Positions 8,102-18,862 of a stretch of DNA of 46,476 nucleotides are shown here, in pieces. Below the pieces are notes generated by a model. The model saw only the letters and a program-made list of their open reading frames with translations. It was not told the DNA's origin and ran no database searches. A program made the position numbers and the translations under genes. The stretch's first letter is position 1. Each line of letters starts with the position of its first letter. The DNA comes from an uncultured Schlesneria sp. (GTDB taxonomy: Bacteria > Planctomycetota > Planctomycetia > Planctomycetales > Planctomycetaceae), in the NCBI GenBank assembly GCA_903840265.1, contig CAIMFH010000100.1, positions 1-46,476 of the forward strand, read 5' to 3'.

Positions 8102-9040
8102 GTGCGTCGTCTTATTCCGCAAACCAACAACCGAGGCGATTCGACTCGGCGGTCGGGGTTTACCCTGATTGAATTGCTGGTCGTGATTGCCATCATCGCC
8201 GTGTTGATTGCGCTGCTGCTGCCAGCCGTGCAACAGGCGCGCGAAGCGGCTCGCAGGACTCAGTGCAAGAACAATCTCAAGCAGATGGGATTGGCGATTC
8301 ACAATTTCCACGACACCCGGCTTCGCATGCCGACAGGGGGTTCGTTTCCCTGGGCCAACATCGGATACAACGGCGGCAATGTTGACGATCCCCCGAATCT
8401 GGGTGTCGGCTGGATGGTTCAAATCCTGCCGTACATCGATCAGGCCAATTTGTATAAGTCGAGCAATGCTGCTGTGATCATGGCCACGCCCGTGGGGATG
8501 TACTTCTGCCCATCGCGTCGCGGTCCAACCGTCATTACGAACAACACGTTGGCTCTGAATGACTACGCGGCCTGCACGCCGGCAGATTCACCCAACTCCT
8601 GGGATCAGTTCTGGTACGGCAGCAACTGGGCGATCCCAGTCAATGCCCCCTACCAGGGAGTGATTATCCGGAACAGCGACACTGTCGCACCGATCAGAAC
8701 GAGTTCGTTTAGAGATATCACCGACGGCTCTTCAAACACGATCATGGTTGGTGAGAAGTGGTTGCCTGTCGCCTCGTACGGTGGTGGCTACTGGGCGGAT
8801 GATCGCGGTTTCACCGATGGCTGGGACCCCGATACGGTCCGCACGACCGGCTATGTCCCCATGAACGATTCGCGCAGCGGCGGTGCCAACGATGGCTACC
8901 AGTTTGGTTCACCGCACGTGGGAGGAGTCCATTTCACGATGGCAGACGGAGCCGTCCGTTTTATCAGCCTGAACATCGACGCCACGCTTTTCAACTACCT
9001 CGGCCATCGCGCCGACGGTCACGCCGTCAGCGATTTCTGA
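8102..9040 (+). CDS. DUF1559 domain protein with prepilin-type N-terminus
   Basis: A 312-residue protein. GFTLIELLVVIAIIAVLIAL near the N-terminus is a type IV prepilin/pseudopilin cleavage and methylation motif, followed by LLPAVQQAREAARRTQCKNN typical of DUF1559. Near the end, SPHVGGVHFTMADGAVRFIS carries the H-x9-DG signature. I chose the GTG at 8102 because GCGGAGG lies ~10 bases upstream; a further in-frame GTG at 8054 has no such site. Planctomycetes carry dozens to hundreds of these proteins, thought to form or decorate surface or pilin-like structures; the exact role is not settled. A strong terminator follows. Confidence 0.93.
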   Translation: MRRLIPQTNNRGDSTRRSGFTLIELLVVIAIIAVLIALLLPAVQQAREAARRTQCKNNLKQMGLAIHNFHDTRLRMPTGGSFPWANIGYNGGNVDDPPNLGVGWMVQILPYIDQANLYKSSNAAVIMATPVGMYFCPSRRGPTVITNNTLALNDYAACTPADSPNSWDQFWYGSNWAIPVNAPYQGVIIRNSDTVAPIRTSSFRDITDGSSNTIMVGEKWLPVASYGGGYWADDRGFTDGWDPDTVRTTGYVPMNDSRSGGANDGYQFGSPHVGGVHFTMADGAVRFISLNIDATLFNYLGHRADGHAVSDF

Positions 9041-9065
9041 GTCACGCGGACTGTCGCGGAAGAAA

Positions 9066-9107
9066 GCAGAGGCAGAGCAACCAAATTGCTCTGCCTCTTT
9101 CTTTTTC
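9066..9107 (+). terminator. Rho-independent terminator of the DUF1559 gene
   Basis: AGAGGCAGAGCAA (9068-9080) pairs perfectly with TTGCTCTGCCTCT (9086-9098) across a 5-base loop, followed by TTCTTTTTC. It begins 26 bp after the stop codon. Confidence 0.9.
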
Positions 9108-9533
9108 AGCCGCGCCCTGTCCGCATGATTCCCCATTTCTGAATTCGTGCGAATTGATCCAATTCGTGGTCCACTCTTGTTCTGTTCCGTCCCTTCCGTC
9201 TGTTCCGTGGTAGCCCCTCCTCTCTGCCTCTTCCCTCGTCACTCATAACTTTCATCTCGTCACTCTGCCTGACTTATTGATCTGTCACAAAACATCCACT
9301 TTTTTGAGGAAAACTGCCGAAAACAGGCCCTTTTTGTCCCCCAATGTCAAAATCTGTCCTGGGGTGTCAAAAACTGTCAGTGACGATCGGCCTCGTAGAT
9401 GAGCCTCCACCGCGAGTGACGAGACATTTCGCGAAAAATGGCAAAATACCCAAAACACCGTCTAGCTCGACTCACGCAAGATATGGCATAACGAACATCG
9501 ACTACGTCCTGAAAATCAGTGGACCGTAACCAA

Positions 9534-9585
9534 CGGCCACACGTGTCGACCCGCCAAATCGGGGTCTACAGGTGTGGCCGTTTTT
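9534..9585 (+). terminator. Orphan rho-independent terminator
   Basis: CGGCCACACGTGTCGACCC (9534-9552) pairs with GGGTCTACAGGTGTGGCCG (9562-9580) with two internal mismatches, followed by TTTTT. A stem this long with a T-tract is a convincing plus-strand terminator, yet the nearest plus-strand gene already ended at its own terminator 430 bp earlier. Confidence 0.7.
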
Positions 9586-9670
9586 CGTAGGAGGCAGATC
9601 GATGTGTCAGTATCACACTGTCAATTCTCAAAATCTCGCTAGACATCTCGCTGACAAAATCGGTCCCCCC

Positions 9671-9730
9671 CCCAAAACACTGCCATGGACTGACAAATTC
9701 TGCCATTTCGTAATGTTCGAGACAGGATCG
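9671..9730 (+). repeat. 60-bp dispersed repeat, copy 1
   Basis: CACTGCCATGGACTGACAAA, TTCTGCCATTTCGTAATGTTCG aligns (roughly 78% by eye) with the reverse complement of 36781-36840. The other copy sits upstream of the anchored SGNH-like gene. The similarity is at DNA level in noncoding contexts. Confidence 0.55.
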
Positions 9731-9956
9731 CTCAGTTCACCGTCGCTAATCTCGACAACGAGAAGCCCGCCTGGCGGGATTGCTCTTTCACAATTGAACG
9801 CCGATCAACGCGACCTTGGAGTGCGGTGGCTTTATACCGCTTTGGCTCCAATCGCCAGAAACCTCACTGCGCAACCGTCCGTGTCCGCTCCGTCTTTGAC
9901 AAAAGAGGATCGGCAATTGTGGTATCGTGAGGTTGTGTCATGCGGCTGACATCATC

Positions 9957-9993
9957 GTCTTTGCGTCTCCGCGCCTTTGCGACTTGGCGTTGA
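9957..9993. repeat. Single arm of the GCGCCTTTGCG repeat
   Basis: CGTCTTTGCGTCTCCGCGCC, TTTGCGACTTGGCGTTGAA matches one arm of the inverted repeat at 38620-38724. A widespread type of intergenic repeat; no function assigned. Confidence 0.5.
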
Positions 9994-10065
9994 AAACCCA
10001 GCCACGCAGCCACGGCCGCGGAGTTGTGTCATGCCACATTCAAACAGAGGTTATCACGGCCATTC

Positions 10066-10130
10066 GTAGAACGGATTTGCAATCCGTTCCAATTAACTTC
10101 GGAACGGGACGGATTGCAAATCCGTCCTAC
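10066..10130. repeat. Inverted repeat around ACGGATTTGCAATCCG
   Basis: GTAGAACGGATTTGCAATCC+GTTCC (10066-10090) is mirrored by GGAACGGGACGGATTGCAAA+TCCGTCCTAC (10101-10130). Each arm also contains the dyad GGATTTGCAATCC. It lies 13 bp beyond the stop of the riboflavin synthase gene (minus strand) and could serve as its 3' barrier, although no T-tract follows. Confidence 0.7.
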
Positions 10131-10143
10131 AGAAGTTCGTCGC

Positions 10144-12385
<2,242 letters not shown>

Positions 12386-12415
12386 CGGTGTGTCGCTGAT
12401 TGTCTGATGCACGGA

Positions 12416-12451
12416 AGGTCGGTTTTCGGAGTCGCCTCCGGAGACCGACCT
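12416..12451 (+). terminator. Hairpin after enolase
   Basis: AGGTCGGT (12416-12423) pairs with ACCGACCT (12444-12451), with a second nested stem CGGAG/CTCCG inside. There is no downstream T-tract, so this may be an RNA-stabilising 3' structure or a weak terminator. Confidence 0.5.
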
Positions 12452-12538
12452 CTCCAAAACTGAGTTTATTGTCGCAAGACTTTCGAAAGCGCTGAGAGCG
12501 TTCGCGAGTCAGAGTTTTGGAAGCTGGAAAGTCTACCG

Positions 12539-13771
12539 ATGACCTCGTCGCTGATCACGACTCAGGCCGAATTCGATGACCTGTGCCAGCATATGCGCGA
12601 ATCGAAACTCGTCGCGTTCGACACCGAGTTCGTCTCCGAATACACCTATCGCCCCGAACTGTGCCTGCTGCAGTTCGCCACGGCCGAGCGATGCGTCGCG
12701 GTCGACCCCTTCGAGGTCCAGGATCTGAGCGGCTGGTGGGAACTGATGGCGGGCGACAAGACCACCACGATCATCCACGGTGGCCGCGAAGAAGTCCGCT
12801 TCTGCCTAACCTACGCCAACATCGCCCCTCGCAAAGTGTGGGACGTGCAAGTCGCCGAAGGCCTGCGTTCTCGCAGCTTCCCCCTGGGCTATGACGCACT
12901 CGTCAAACGGATCCTCGGACGAACAGCACACGGCCGTGAAACTCGCACCGATTGGCGACGGCGTCCGCTCAGCGATAATCAGATCGCCTATGCCGTCGAC
13001 GACGTGAAGCATGTGCTGGAGATCTACGACATCCAGAAGAAGTCGCTCACCAAGCTGAAGCGACAGACTTGGGTGCAGGCCGAAATGCAGCGGATGATCG
13101 ATGAAGTCGCTTCGGAACGAGCCCCCGAAAGCTGGCAACGACTGCCGGGAATCCATCGCCTGTCCGCTCGCGAATTGGCCGTCGTCCGCGAAGTTTATCG
13201 CTGGCGCGAAGCCGAAGCCGCCGCGAAGAACCGGCCGATGCGAAAGATCCTGCGAGACGACCTGGTCCTGGAAATCGCCAAGCGCCGTCCAACCAGCGAA
13301 GCCGATCTGCTGGCGGTCCGCGACATGAATCGTCCCGAATACAAGAAGGCAGCCGCAGCCATGCTGGCCTGCGTCGCCGAGGGGATGGCCGTTCCAAAGA
13401 ACCAGTTGCCAGTGCTGCCGAAGTCACTCGACGAAGAGAAGTCACACGACGAGCAGGTGGTCGGCCAACTGCTGGGGCTGGCCTTGGCCAATCGGTGTGC
13501 CGAACTGAACGTCGCGATGGGCCTGATCGGCAAGACAGCCGACCTGCGGCACCTGGTCCGCTGGCACGCCTACGGTGAAAAAGAAGGCGAGCCGCCACGT
13601 CTGACCCAAGGCTGGCGAGCCGAGGTTTGTGGCGACCTGCTGACCGATGTTCTGAACGGCAAAATCTCGTTGCGAGTCGCCGATCCGCAGTCAGATCATC
13701 CCCTGGTCTTCGAGCGGATTCCGGATGCCGCTACGGAGGACCGAACGGATGCTGTCCAGGAACCCGCCTAG
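12539..13771 (+). CDS. rnd: RNase D-type 3'-5' exoribonuclease with HRDC domain
   Basis: A 410-residue protein. Residues 5-170 form a DEDDy exonuclease domain: LVAFDTEFVSE gives D28 and E30 (motif I), HGGREEVRF at residues 79-87 is motif II, and YAVDDVKHVLEI is motif III with the tyrosine four residues before the second D. RNase D trims tRNA and other small RNA 3' ends. A helical HRDC-like region follows (ARELAVVREVYRWREAEAAA, RPTSEADLLAVRDMN). In E. coli RNase D motif II reads HAGSEDL with an essential aspartate; here the matching position is E84, an unusual but conservative change. GGAAAG lies upstream of the ATG. It stands downstream of enolase but is separated by a hairpin. Confidence 0.9.
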   Translation: MTSSLITTQAEFDDLCQHMRESKLVAFDTEFVSEYTYRPELCLLQFATAERCVAVDPFEVQDLSGWWELMAGDKTTTIIHGGREEVRFCLTYANIAPRKVWDVQVAEGLRSRSFPLGYDALVKRILGRTAHGRETRTDWRRRPLSDNQIAYAVDDVKHVLEIYDIQKKSLTKLKRQTWVQAEMQRMIDEVASERAPESWQRLPGIHRLSARELAVVREVYRWREAEAAAKNRPMRKILRDDLVLEIAKRRPTSEADLLAVRDMNRPEYKKAAAAMLACVAEGMAVPKNQLPVLPKSLDEEKSHDEQVVGQLLGLALANRCAELNVAMGLIGKTADLRHLVRWHAYGEKEGEPPRLTQGWRAEVCGDLLTDVLNGKISLRVADPQSDHPLVFERIPDAATEDRTDAVQEPA

Positions 13772-14010
13772 GGTCAACCTGCGCCCCTCTGTTCCCCGAA
13801 AAAATCGGCTCCACAACCGTATTCTCTGAAACAACTTGCGCCCTTGACAGAAGTTTGACAGAGACATGACGGACTCATGACACATGGATTCCGATCTTCG
13901 GATAAAGTTCTCCGGCCTTTGGCATCGCGTGCTCGACACCTGATGGCCAAGAACGAAGCAAGGGATTGTTTCGGCTGTCCGAGGGAACTCAAACCAAAGA
14001 TTGGAACTTC
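13772..14010. other. Gap upstream of the desaturase gene
   Basis: No gene. A possible promoter is TTGACA at 13846-13851 within CCCTTGACAGAAGTTTGACA, where TTGACA is nearly repeated 11 bases on; I do not see a clean -10 box at the right spacing. Confidence 0.3.
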
Positions 14011-15006
14011 ATGTCCATCTCGACTCCATCTCGTCGTGGTCGCAAGCACGCTCATCCGGAACATCCGGTCACGAAGCCTGTTGTGACTGCTGCCAATAAG
14101 CCTGAACCTGTTTGGGGGCCCTGGCTGCCTGATCGTCTTCGCCTGAACAACATCGACTGGGTTGTGACCGGTTGGATGGTTGTCATGCATGCGGGTGCGT
14201 TGGCGGCACCGTTCTTTTTCAACTGGGAATCATTAGCCGTCGCGTTCGTGATGCACTGGTTTACGGCCAGCATCGGCATCTGCCTGGGCTATCACCGCTT
14301 CCTGTCGCACAAGTCGTTCAAGCTGGCTGCCCCAGTCCGCTTCGTGACTCTGCTGGCTGGTTCGCTGTCGGGCGAAGGTTCGCCGCTGGTCTGGGCTGCG
14401 ACACACCGCATGCATCATCACCGTTCCGATCAGGAAGGTGATCCGCATTCACCATTGATCACAGCGATCTGGTCGCACCTGAACTGGATGTTCGTCAAAC
14501 GAACGCCAGCCCAACAGGAAGCTCAGTTCAAGAAGTACATTCCGGATCTGGTCACCGATCCGATGCTGCAATTCTTCGAAAAGACCTATTTCCTCTGGCT
14601 GGTCGCTTCTGGTGTCGCCATGTATGCCATCGGTGGCGTCCCCATGTTGTTGTGGGGCCTGTGCATGCGAGTCGTGATGGTCTATCACGGCACATGGTTC
14701 GTGAATTCGGCCACTCACCTGTGGGGCTATCGCAACTACGACGTTCGCGACGAAAGCCGCAACCTGTGGTGGGTTGCCATCTGGGCGTACGGCGAAGGCT
14801 GGCACAACAATCATCACGCTCACCCCAGTGTCGCTCCGGCAGGACATCAGTGGTGGGAATTGGATCCAACCTGGTGGTCGATCAAGACACTGCGTTTCTT
14901 CGGACTGGCCTACGACGTCAACGACCACATCCCGATGAAGACGACCGGCCGAGCTCCTGCTGCGGAAGAAGGCGAAGTCGAAACGGAACTCGTCCAAGTC
15001 GCCTAG
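14011..15006 (+). CDS. Membrane fatty-acid (acyl-CoA delta-9 type) desaturase
   Basis: A 331-residue integral-membrane di-iron desaturase that introduces a double bond into acyl chains to adjust membrane fluidity. The three histidine clusters are intact: HRFLSH (95-100), HRMHHH (132-137) and HNNHH (265-269). Four hydrophobic segments are visible, at about 52-70, 76-92, 111-128 and 192-222. I start at the ATG at 14011 (MSISTPSRRGRKHAH); an earlier in-frame TTG would only add a non-conserved 15-residue extension. Length and motif spacing fit the stearoyl-CoA desaturase-like bacterial group. It has its own strong terminator, so it is likely monocistronic. The electron donor is not encoded nearby. 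Confidence 0.93.
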   Translation: MSISTPSRRGRKHAHPEHPVTKPVVTAANKPEPVWGPWLPDRLRLNNIDWVVTGWMVVMHAGALAAPFFFNWESLAVAFVMHWFTASIGICLGYHRFLSHKSFKLAAPVRFVTLLAGSLSGEGSPLVWAATHRMHHHRSDQEGDPHSPLITAIWSHLNWMFVKRTPAQQEAQFKKYIPDLVTDPMLQFFEKTYFLWLVASGVAMYAIGGVPMLLWGLCMRVVMVYHGTWFVNSATHLWGYRNYDVRDESRNLWWVAIWAYGEGWHNNHHAHPSVAPAGHQWWELDPTWWSIKTLRFFGLAYDVNDHIPMKTTGRAPAAEEGEVETELVQVA

Positions 15007-15032
15007 AGTTCCTCGTGAAAAGCTGATTACTA

Positions 15033-15076
15033 AAAGACTTCCGAAGTCACATCGACTTCGGAAGTCTTTCTTTTTT
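15033..15076 (+). terminator. Rho-independent terminator of the desaturase gene
   Basis: AAAGACTTCCGAAGT (15033-15047) pairs perfectly with ACTTCGGAAGTCTTT (15055-15069) over a 7-base loop, followed by CTTTTTT. Near-symmetric, so it could also act on the other strand. Confidence 0.93.
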
Positions 15077-15251
15077 GACCTGGCCCAACTCTGCGTCGCC
15101 ACGATCACTACAACCGGAAGATTCGCACAATCCAGCACTTCCGGCACGATTGGGGAAACCATCGACCCCCGCGGAATCGTTTCCGATAAACGAACTGTTG
15201 CCCACGGAGTCGCCGGAATCCCCGGCTTCGCCTGCAGCAGGAGGTGGCCGG

Positions 15252-15770
15252 ATGAAGTGCAGAACGGCAGTCATGCTCGCGATCGGGATCAGCCTGGCCG
15301 TCTCAGGGTGTACCTTGGGCCGCGGGGGCGGACTATTCTGCAGCGACTGCGTTCCCCCCTGGGTTCCCACACCGATGTACATTCAATGCGTCGACGATCT
15401 GGTCGTCTGGGAAACGGGTAAGAACTGCGGCATCCATGCACTAGCCAGGTATCGCTGCCAATGCCGAGCCAAGCTCACGGCCGACTTTTCGGCTGGTTTC
15501 GTGCAGGCTTACATTGATCTGGCGGAAGGACGCGGACCACTGCCACCAAGTGTCCCGCCATCCTGCTACTGGCAGGCCTACTACCGTTCTTGTGCGGGCA
15601 AACCACGAATTGAAGAATGGTATGCCGGCTATCGAATTGGCCTGGAGCAGGGTCTGCAGAGCGGTGTGTCGCAGTTCCGGCGAATCGATGTCCGGACATC
15701 CGGCTGCAATTTAGAACCCGGACCGGCACCAGGGATCCAGTCCAACGTGTCACCGCGGCTGGGTATTTGA
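15252..15770 (+). CDS. Cysteine-containing lipoprotein of unknown function
   Basis: A 172-residue protein from the ATG at 15252, which has AGGAGG ten bases upstream; an earlier in-frame ATG gives a proline-rich extension with no signal. The N-terminus MKCRTAVMLAIGISLAVSGC is a lipoprotein signal with C20 as the lipidated residue. The mature part has several cysteines (FCSDCVPPW, CQC, SCYWQAYYRSC) and an aromatic block (SAGFVQAYIDLAEGRGPLPP, WYAGYRIGLEQGL) resembling proteins seen in planctomycete genomes, none of known function. Likely envelope-anchored. Its 3' end overlaps the convergent gene by 21 bp. Confidence 0.75.
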   Translation: MKCRTAVMLAIGISLAVSGCTLGRGGGLFCSDCVPPWVPTPMYIQCVDDLVVWETGKNCGIHALARYRCQCRAKLTADFSAGFVQAYIDLAEGRGPLPPSVPPSCYWQAYYRSCAGKPRIEEWYAGYRIGLEQGLQSGVSQFRRIDVRTSGCNLEPGPAPGIQSNVSPRLGI

Positions 15771-16478
15771 ACTCGCCGCCACTTTTCCTCTGCTGATCTT
15801 GGTCAGCTGCAGTCGCGTCTTGTGACCACTTTCGACCGATTCCTGCTGAACGATCAGGCCATACTTGTCGTACCACACATCGACATCGACGTCGCCGTCC
15901 AAGTGATAGTGGTTGGCCTTGATCGGCGTTGAATCGAGCGTGATCGTTTCGGGATCCAGTTTCTCGATTGTGGCAGTCAGTTGATTCCCTTTGTCTGAGT
16001 CCAACAATCGGACCTTTTTGCCCACTCGCTTGGCATCGGGTTCGCGCCAGTAGGACGCCGCCCAGATATCGGACGGGGCCTTCTGACTTTCACCGTTTAC
16101 TTCATAGTGCAGGCTCTGCTGAACCGCCGATCCCTGGATCACGTACTTGTCGCCGTTGTAGTCGGCTTCGTTCACTAGCTTGATCAGTCGGCCATCCTTC
16201 CAGACTTCAGTCCCGGCCGAGGCATAGCGATACCGGTAGACGATCAAGTTGATGAGAACTTCCGATTCGCCTTGCATCATGTCAGACCCGTCAGCGCGAC
16301 GCGAAAACGTCATCGACTGATCGCCCCGGTGCTTGCCGTCCACCAGGATGCGGAACTCGCGAATCTGCTGTGCGATGACTTCGGGTTCAGCCGCTGGCGC
16401 TGGTCCTGCGAACAGGATGCAACCGGCCAAACACAAGCAAGCTTTCACCATCCATTGGTGCAATAGAGTCTTCGACAT
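15750..16478 (-). CDS. DUF6134-like secreted protein
   Basis: A 242-residue protein. The start MSKTLLHQWMVKACLCLAGC, then ILFAGPAPAAEP, forms a Sec signal peptide with cleavage near AAEP. The mature sequence has the layout of DUF6134 proteins: REFRILVDGKHRGDQSMTF, alternating strands (VLINLIVYRYRYASAGTEVW KDGRL), YNGDKYVIQGS, and GDVDVDVWYDKYGLIVQQES near the end. Family members are exported beta-rich proteins of unknown role. The family assignment is from memory of its pattern and is tentative. ATG 16478 is chosen because the signal peptide begins there, not at the upstream in-frame ATG at 16556. Convergent overlap with the preceding lipoprotein gene. Confidence 0.7.
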   Translation of the reverse strand: MSKTLLHQWMVKACLCLAGCILFAGPAPAAEPEVIAQQIREFRILVDGKHRGDQSMTFSRRADGSDMMQGESEVLINLIVYRYRYASAGTEVWKDGRLIKLVNEADYNGDKYVIQGSAVQQSLHYEVNGESQKAPSDIWAASYWREPDAKRVGKKVRLLDSDKGNQLTATIEKLDPETITLDSTPIKANHYHLDGDVDVDVWYDKYGLIVQQESVESGHKTRLQLTKISRGKVAASSNTQPR

Positions 16479-16629
16479 CAATGTCACTCTCAAGGGGAGT
16501 CGGCCGAAGTGGCCGATCATTGGCGAAACCATACTGAAAGTTAAGAATTGAGCCAAGACGAATTTTGGTCAACGTCTGTAATTCATTCCAAGTCACTGAG
16601 AAATTATCCCCCTGCTGATGTGAACCAAG

Positions 16630-17148
16630 TCACTCGAAACTGAACTTCAACCCCATCTCTTTCATCTGCAGCAATGCCTCGGCGTTCCCCATCGCATCGT
16701 CTACTGGATTGTGAGTGTGCCGGGTCTTACGCAAATGCTTGAAGTTCACAAATGTGTCCTGCTGCATTCCCTTATACAGCGAACCGAGGTTCGTGGAGCT
16801 GAATCCGAACGGATTCTTGCCGGTGAAGTGGTGGAAATACCAGTTGATGAACTGCCAGTCGAAGCCGTTGTTGTCCGACACGAACATCAACCGGCCCTTG
16901 CCGTTCTCAGCCAGCCAATCGCGAAATTGCTCCATGACAATCTTGGGCTCTTCGAACGCCAGACATTCCTCGCGCGAGAACCCGCTGACAGCGAGCGCGT
17001 CCGGAATAAACTTCTCCGAAATCGGCCTCAGCTTGCCGTAGAAGGTCCGCTTCAATTCGGGCTCAACGATAACTGCTCCGAAGCAGACCATCGAGTAATC
17101 GCCCGGGATCGGGCCATCGGATTCAATGTCGACCATGATGTAGGGCAT
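16630..17148 (-). CDS. DEDDh-type 3'-5' exonuclease
   Basis: A 172-residue stand-alone exonuclease domain of the RNase T/DNA polymerase III epsilon fold. Motif I is MVDIESDGP with D7 and E9; motif II aspartate is probably D97 (NGFDWQFINWYF); motif III is HNPVDDA with H146 and D151 (H-x4-D). These are the four metal ligands plus the general-base histidine. It probably degrades single-stranded nucleic acid ends, but the substrate cannot be read from the sequence. No helicase or polymerase domain is attached. It is alone on this strand, with no obvious partner. Confidence 0.85.
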   Translation of the reverse strand: MPYIMVDIESDGPIPGDYSMVCFGAVIVEPELKRTFYGKLRPISEKFIPDALAVSGFSREECLAFEEPKIVMEQFRDWLAENGKGRLMFVSDNNGFDWQFINWYFHHFTGKNPFGFSSTNLGSLYKGMQQDTFVNFKHLRKTRHTHNPVDDAMGNAEALLQMKEMGLKFSFE

Positions 17149-17446
17149 CAGTGAAGCTCCTCCCCAATTATTCAGTTGATTGCATTTTTCGATTTAGACG
17201 AGCCACAGCACAGGGTGCAAGCTGGTTCGATCCGTATCGTCGATCCGACTCTTCGATTGTCGAGTAGAGCCCAGTTCAAAGGTCTAAGGAATTTCGAGCT
17301 TTTCGGACCTGTGGGATTGCATGCGACACGATCATGCATACATGATTCCGGAATGAAGTGCCTGCCGAGACGAAGGACCGTGCCATTCCTTAGTTGTTGT
17401 TATACGATCGATCTTACATCGTCCACATTGAATGAGGAGCGGCGTC
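17149..17446. other. Gap between the exonuclease and a zinc-ribbon membrane gene
   Basis: About 300 bases of divergent intergenic DNA. I see a short dyad CATGCATACATG near 17334-17345 but no gene or clear promoter. Confidence 0.3.
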
Positions 17447-18217
17447 GTGTCTACGAAGAAGTGCCAAGTGTGTGGGAGCGAGTTTGAACCGAAGAAACCG
17501 CAAACGGTACTCTGTCGCGACTGTCGACGCGAAGCACGAGCACTTGAGGAAGAGGCTTCGGACAGGTTACCTGAGATCACATCCGTCGATCGGGTGTTAA
17601 GCCGCGGGACAGCGGCTTCAAACCCGGGGCATGTGAGGGTGAACTGGCTGCACACGTTCAGGTCGTGGCCTCTCCAAACGGCCGCCAGCGTGATGTTCTC
17701 GATGGTTGTTGGCATCGTGACACTTTCCAGCGTCCTGCAGAAAACGGGTCGCCCGGGAATCGCCGCGATTGCGGGCCTCGTCGCGGGCATCGCGATGCTG
17801 TTCATGATCTGGATCCCCTGGTCGCGCGTCATGATCTACGGATGCGCCAACCCGGGCATTGTTGTGGACGCCGAAAAAGGCCTGGTCGCAGTCATGACGG
17901 ATCTCGATTGCGGAGGTGGCGAATCGTTTCAGGTCGTGAAAATCGTCAAGCAACCGCTACATCGCATGACGGACGGCCCACCTGAAAACGGACAGCGAGT
18001 GGGAACCGTGGCGGGTTACTCGGGCGACGGAAGCAAAGGGCATTGGGAGACCTTCGAACCGTGCGTCGTCGGCTGCATCACTCGTGATACGAAGGTCGTC
18101 GAACGGATCTTAAATAGTTTCGACGACGAGAACTGGCAATCGCTGAAGCTGGGCTTGAAAGAGGTCCCCAAGCCCTACAAGACCGGACAATGGCGCGTGC
18201 TTCAAGATACCGTGTGA
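17447..18217 (+). CDS. Zinc-ribbon membrane protein, possibly DUF3239-like
   Basis: A 256-residue protein. I chose the GTG at 17447 because GAGGAG lies 8-9 bases before it; an in-frame ATG at 17432 overlaps that site. Residues 6-26 contain CxxC pairs (C6, C9, C23, C26), a zinc ribbon. Two membrane segments follow (about 73-92 and 98-118). The C-terminal soluble part, YGCANPGIVVDAEKGLVAVM .. GQRVGTVAGYSGDG .. FEPCVVGCITRD .. LKEVPKPYKTGQW, has the layout I associate with DUF3239 but I am not certain. Function unknown. It is convergent with the next gene (57-bp gap). Confidence 0.75.
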   Translation: MSTKKCQVCGSEFEPKKPQTVLCRDCRREARALEEEASDRLPEITSVDRVLSRGTAASNPGHVRVNWLHTFRSWPLQTAASVMFSMVVGIVTLSSVLQKTGRPGIAAIAGLVAGIAMLFMIWIPWSRVMIYGCANPGIVVDAEKGLVAVMTDLDCGGGESFQVVKIVKQPLHRMTDGPPENGQRVGTVAGYSGDGSKGHWETFEPCVVGCITRDTKVVERILNSFDDENWQSLKLGLKEVPKPYKTGQWRVLQDTV

Positions 18218-18274
18218 CACCCGCAGTCAGGTCCAAACGCACCTGCAGTTCGCGTGAGCCGTCCCCGACTGGTA

Positions 18275-18838
18275 TCAATTGCCAACCTTCCTAAGTTCTC
18301 GGGAAACGGTGTCCCTGATGTCGTCAAGTCGAATCACCAACGAGGGGTTTGCGACTTGAAGGCTCTGGATCGCTTTCGCCGTTACCCTCTGCCGAAGCGC
18401 CCCGTGGATGGTGAGAGTTTTCAGTGATCTTGCTGCTTCGAGGTACTTGAGGCCCATGTCAGTCACTTCGCTGGAATTGAAGACGAGTTCGGAGAGCTGA
18501 GGAAGCTGGGCGATAGTCTTTAACTCGTCATCTTTGACGTGATAGCAGACCTCAACGTCCAATCGAACGATATCACCATGACCCTCCAGTTCGACGTTGG
18601 CGTAGAGCGGATGTTTCGTCCCGGCCCATTTGAGGAATTCAACTGCCCGTTGATTGCCAGCGGGATTAATCGAATTTGCACTCCGAGGATACGAATGGCC
18701 GATCACAGTTCTGGAGTCTGGATTAGATTTCGCGACGCTTGCTCGATCGTCTTCCGTGTGAACGATGCTGACGATAAGTGTCACCATCAACAACGCCGAA
18801 AGAGGTGGAAGAATGATCGCAAGTTGTTGCCTATGCAT
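18275..18838 (-). CDS. Membrane-anchored protein with degenerate leucine-rich repeats
   Basis: A 187-residue protein starting MHRQQLAIILPPLSALLMVT, one N-terminal membrane anchor, then a linker and repeats of LRR type (LKTIAQLPQLSELVFNSSEV, TDMGLKYLEAARSLKTLTIH). Two to three repeats are recognisable, fewer than a full LRR domain. A second in-frame ATG at 18853 lies only 10 bp from the stop of the upstream frameshifted gene. No function can be assigned; a protein-interaction role at the membrane surface is the usual guess for LRR modules. Confidence 0.6.
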   Translation of the reverse strand: MHRQQLAIILPPLSALLMVTLIVSIVHTEDDRASVAKSNPDSRTVIGHSYPRSANSINPAGNQRAVEFLKWAGTKHPLYANVELEGHGDIVRLDVEVCYHVKDDELKTIAQLPQLSELVFNSSEVTDMGLKYLEAARSLKTLTIHGALRQRVTAKAIQSLQVANPSLVIRLDDIRDTVSRELRKVGN

Positions 18839-18862
18839 TAGGGAGCCAATCATTTAACGCGA

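Larger units (their letters stand above)
9108..10143. other. Gene-poor 1-kb region
   Basis: No open frame here looks like a gene. It contains a TGTCAAAA(T/A)CTGTC direct repeat (9346-9380), a strong orphan terminator (9534-9585), a ~60-bp repeat shared with 36781-36840, an arm of the GCGCCTTTGCG repeat (9957-9993) and the inverted repeat at 10066-10130. Possibly it holds an unannotated small RNA ending at 9585. Confidence 0.5.

Noticed and set aside
9572-9949. 125-residue open frame in the gene-poor region
   Set aside because: It starts inside the orphan terminator stem and crosses a dispersed repeat; no motif or ribosome-binding site.
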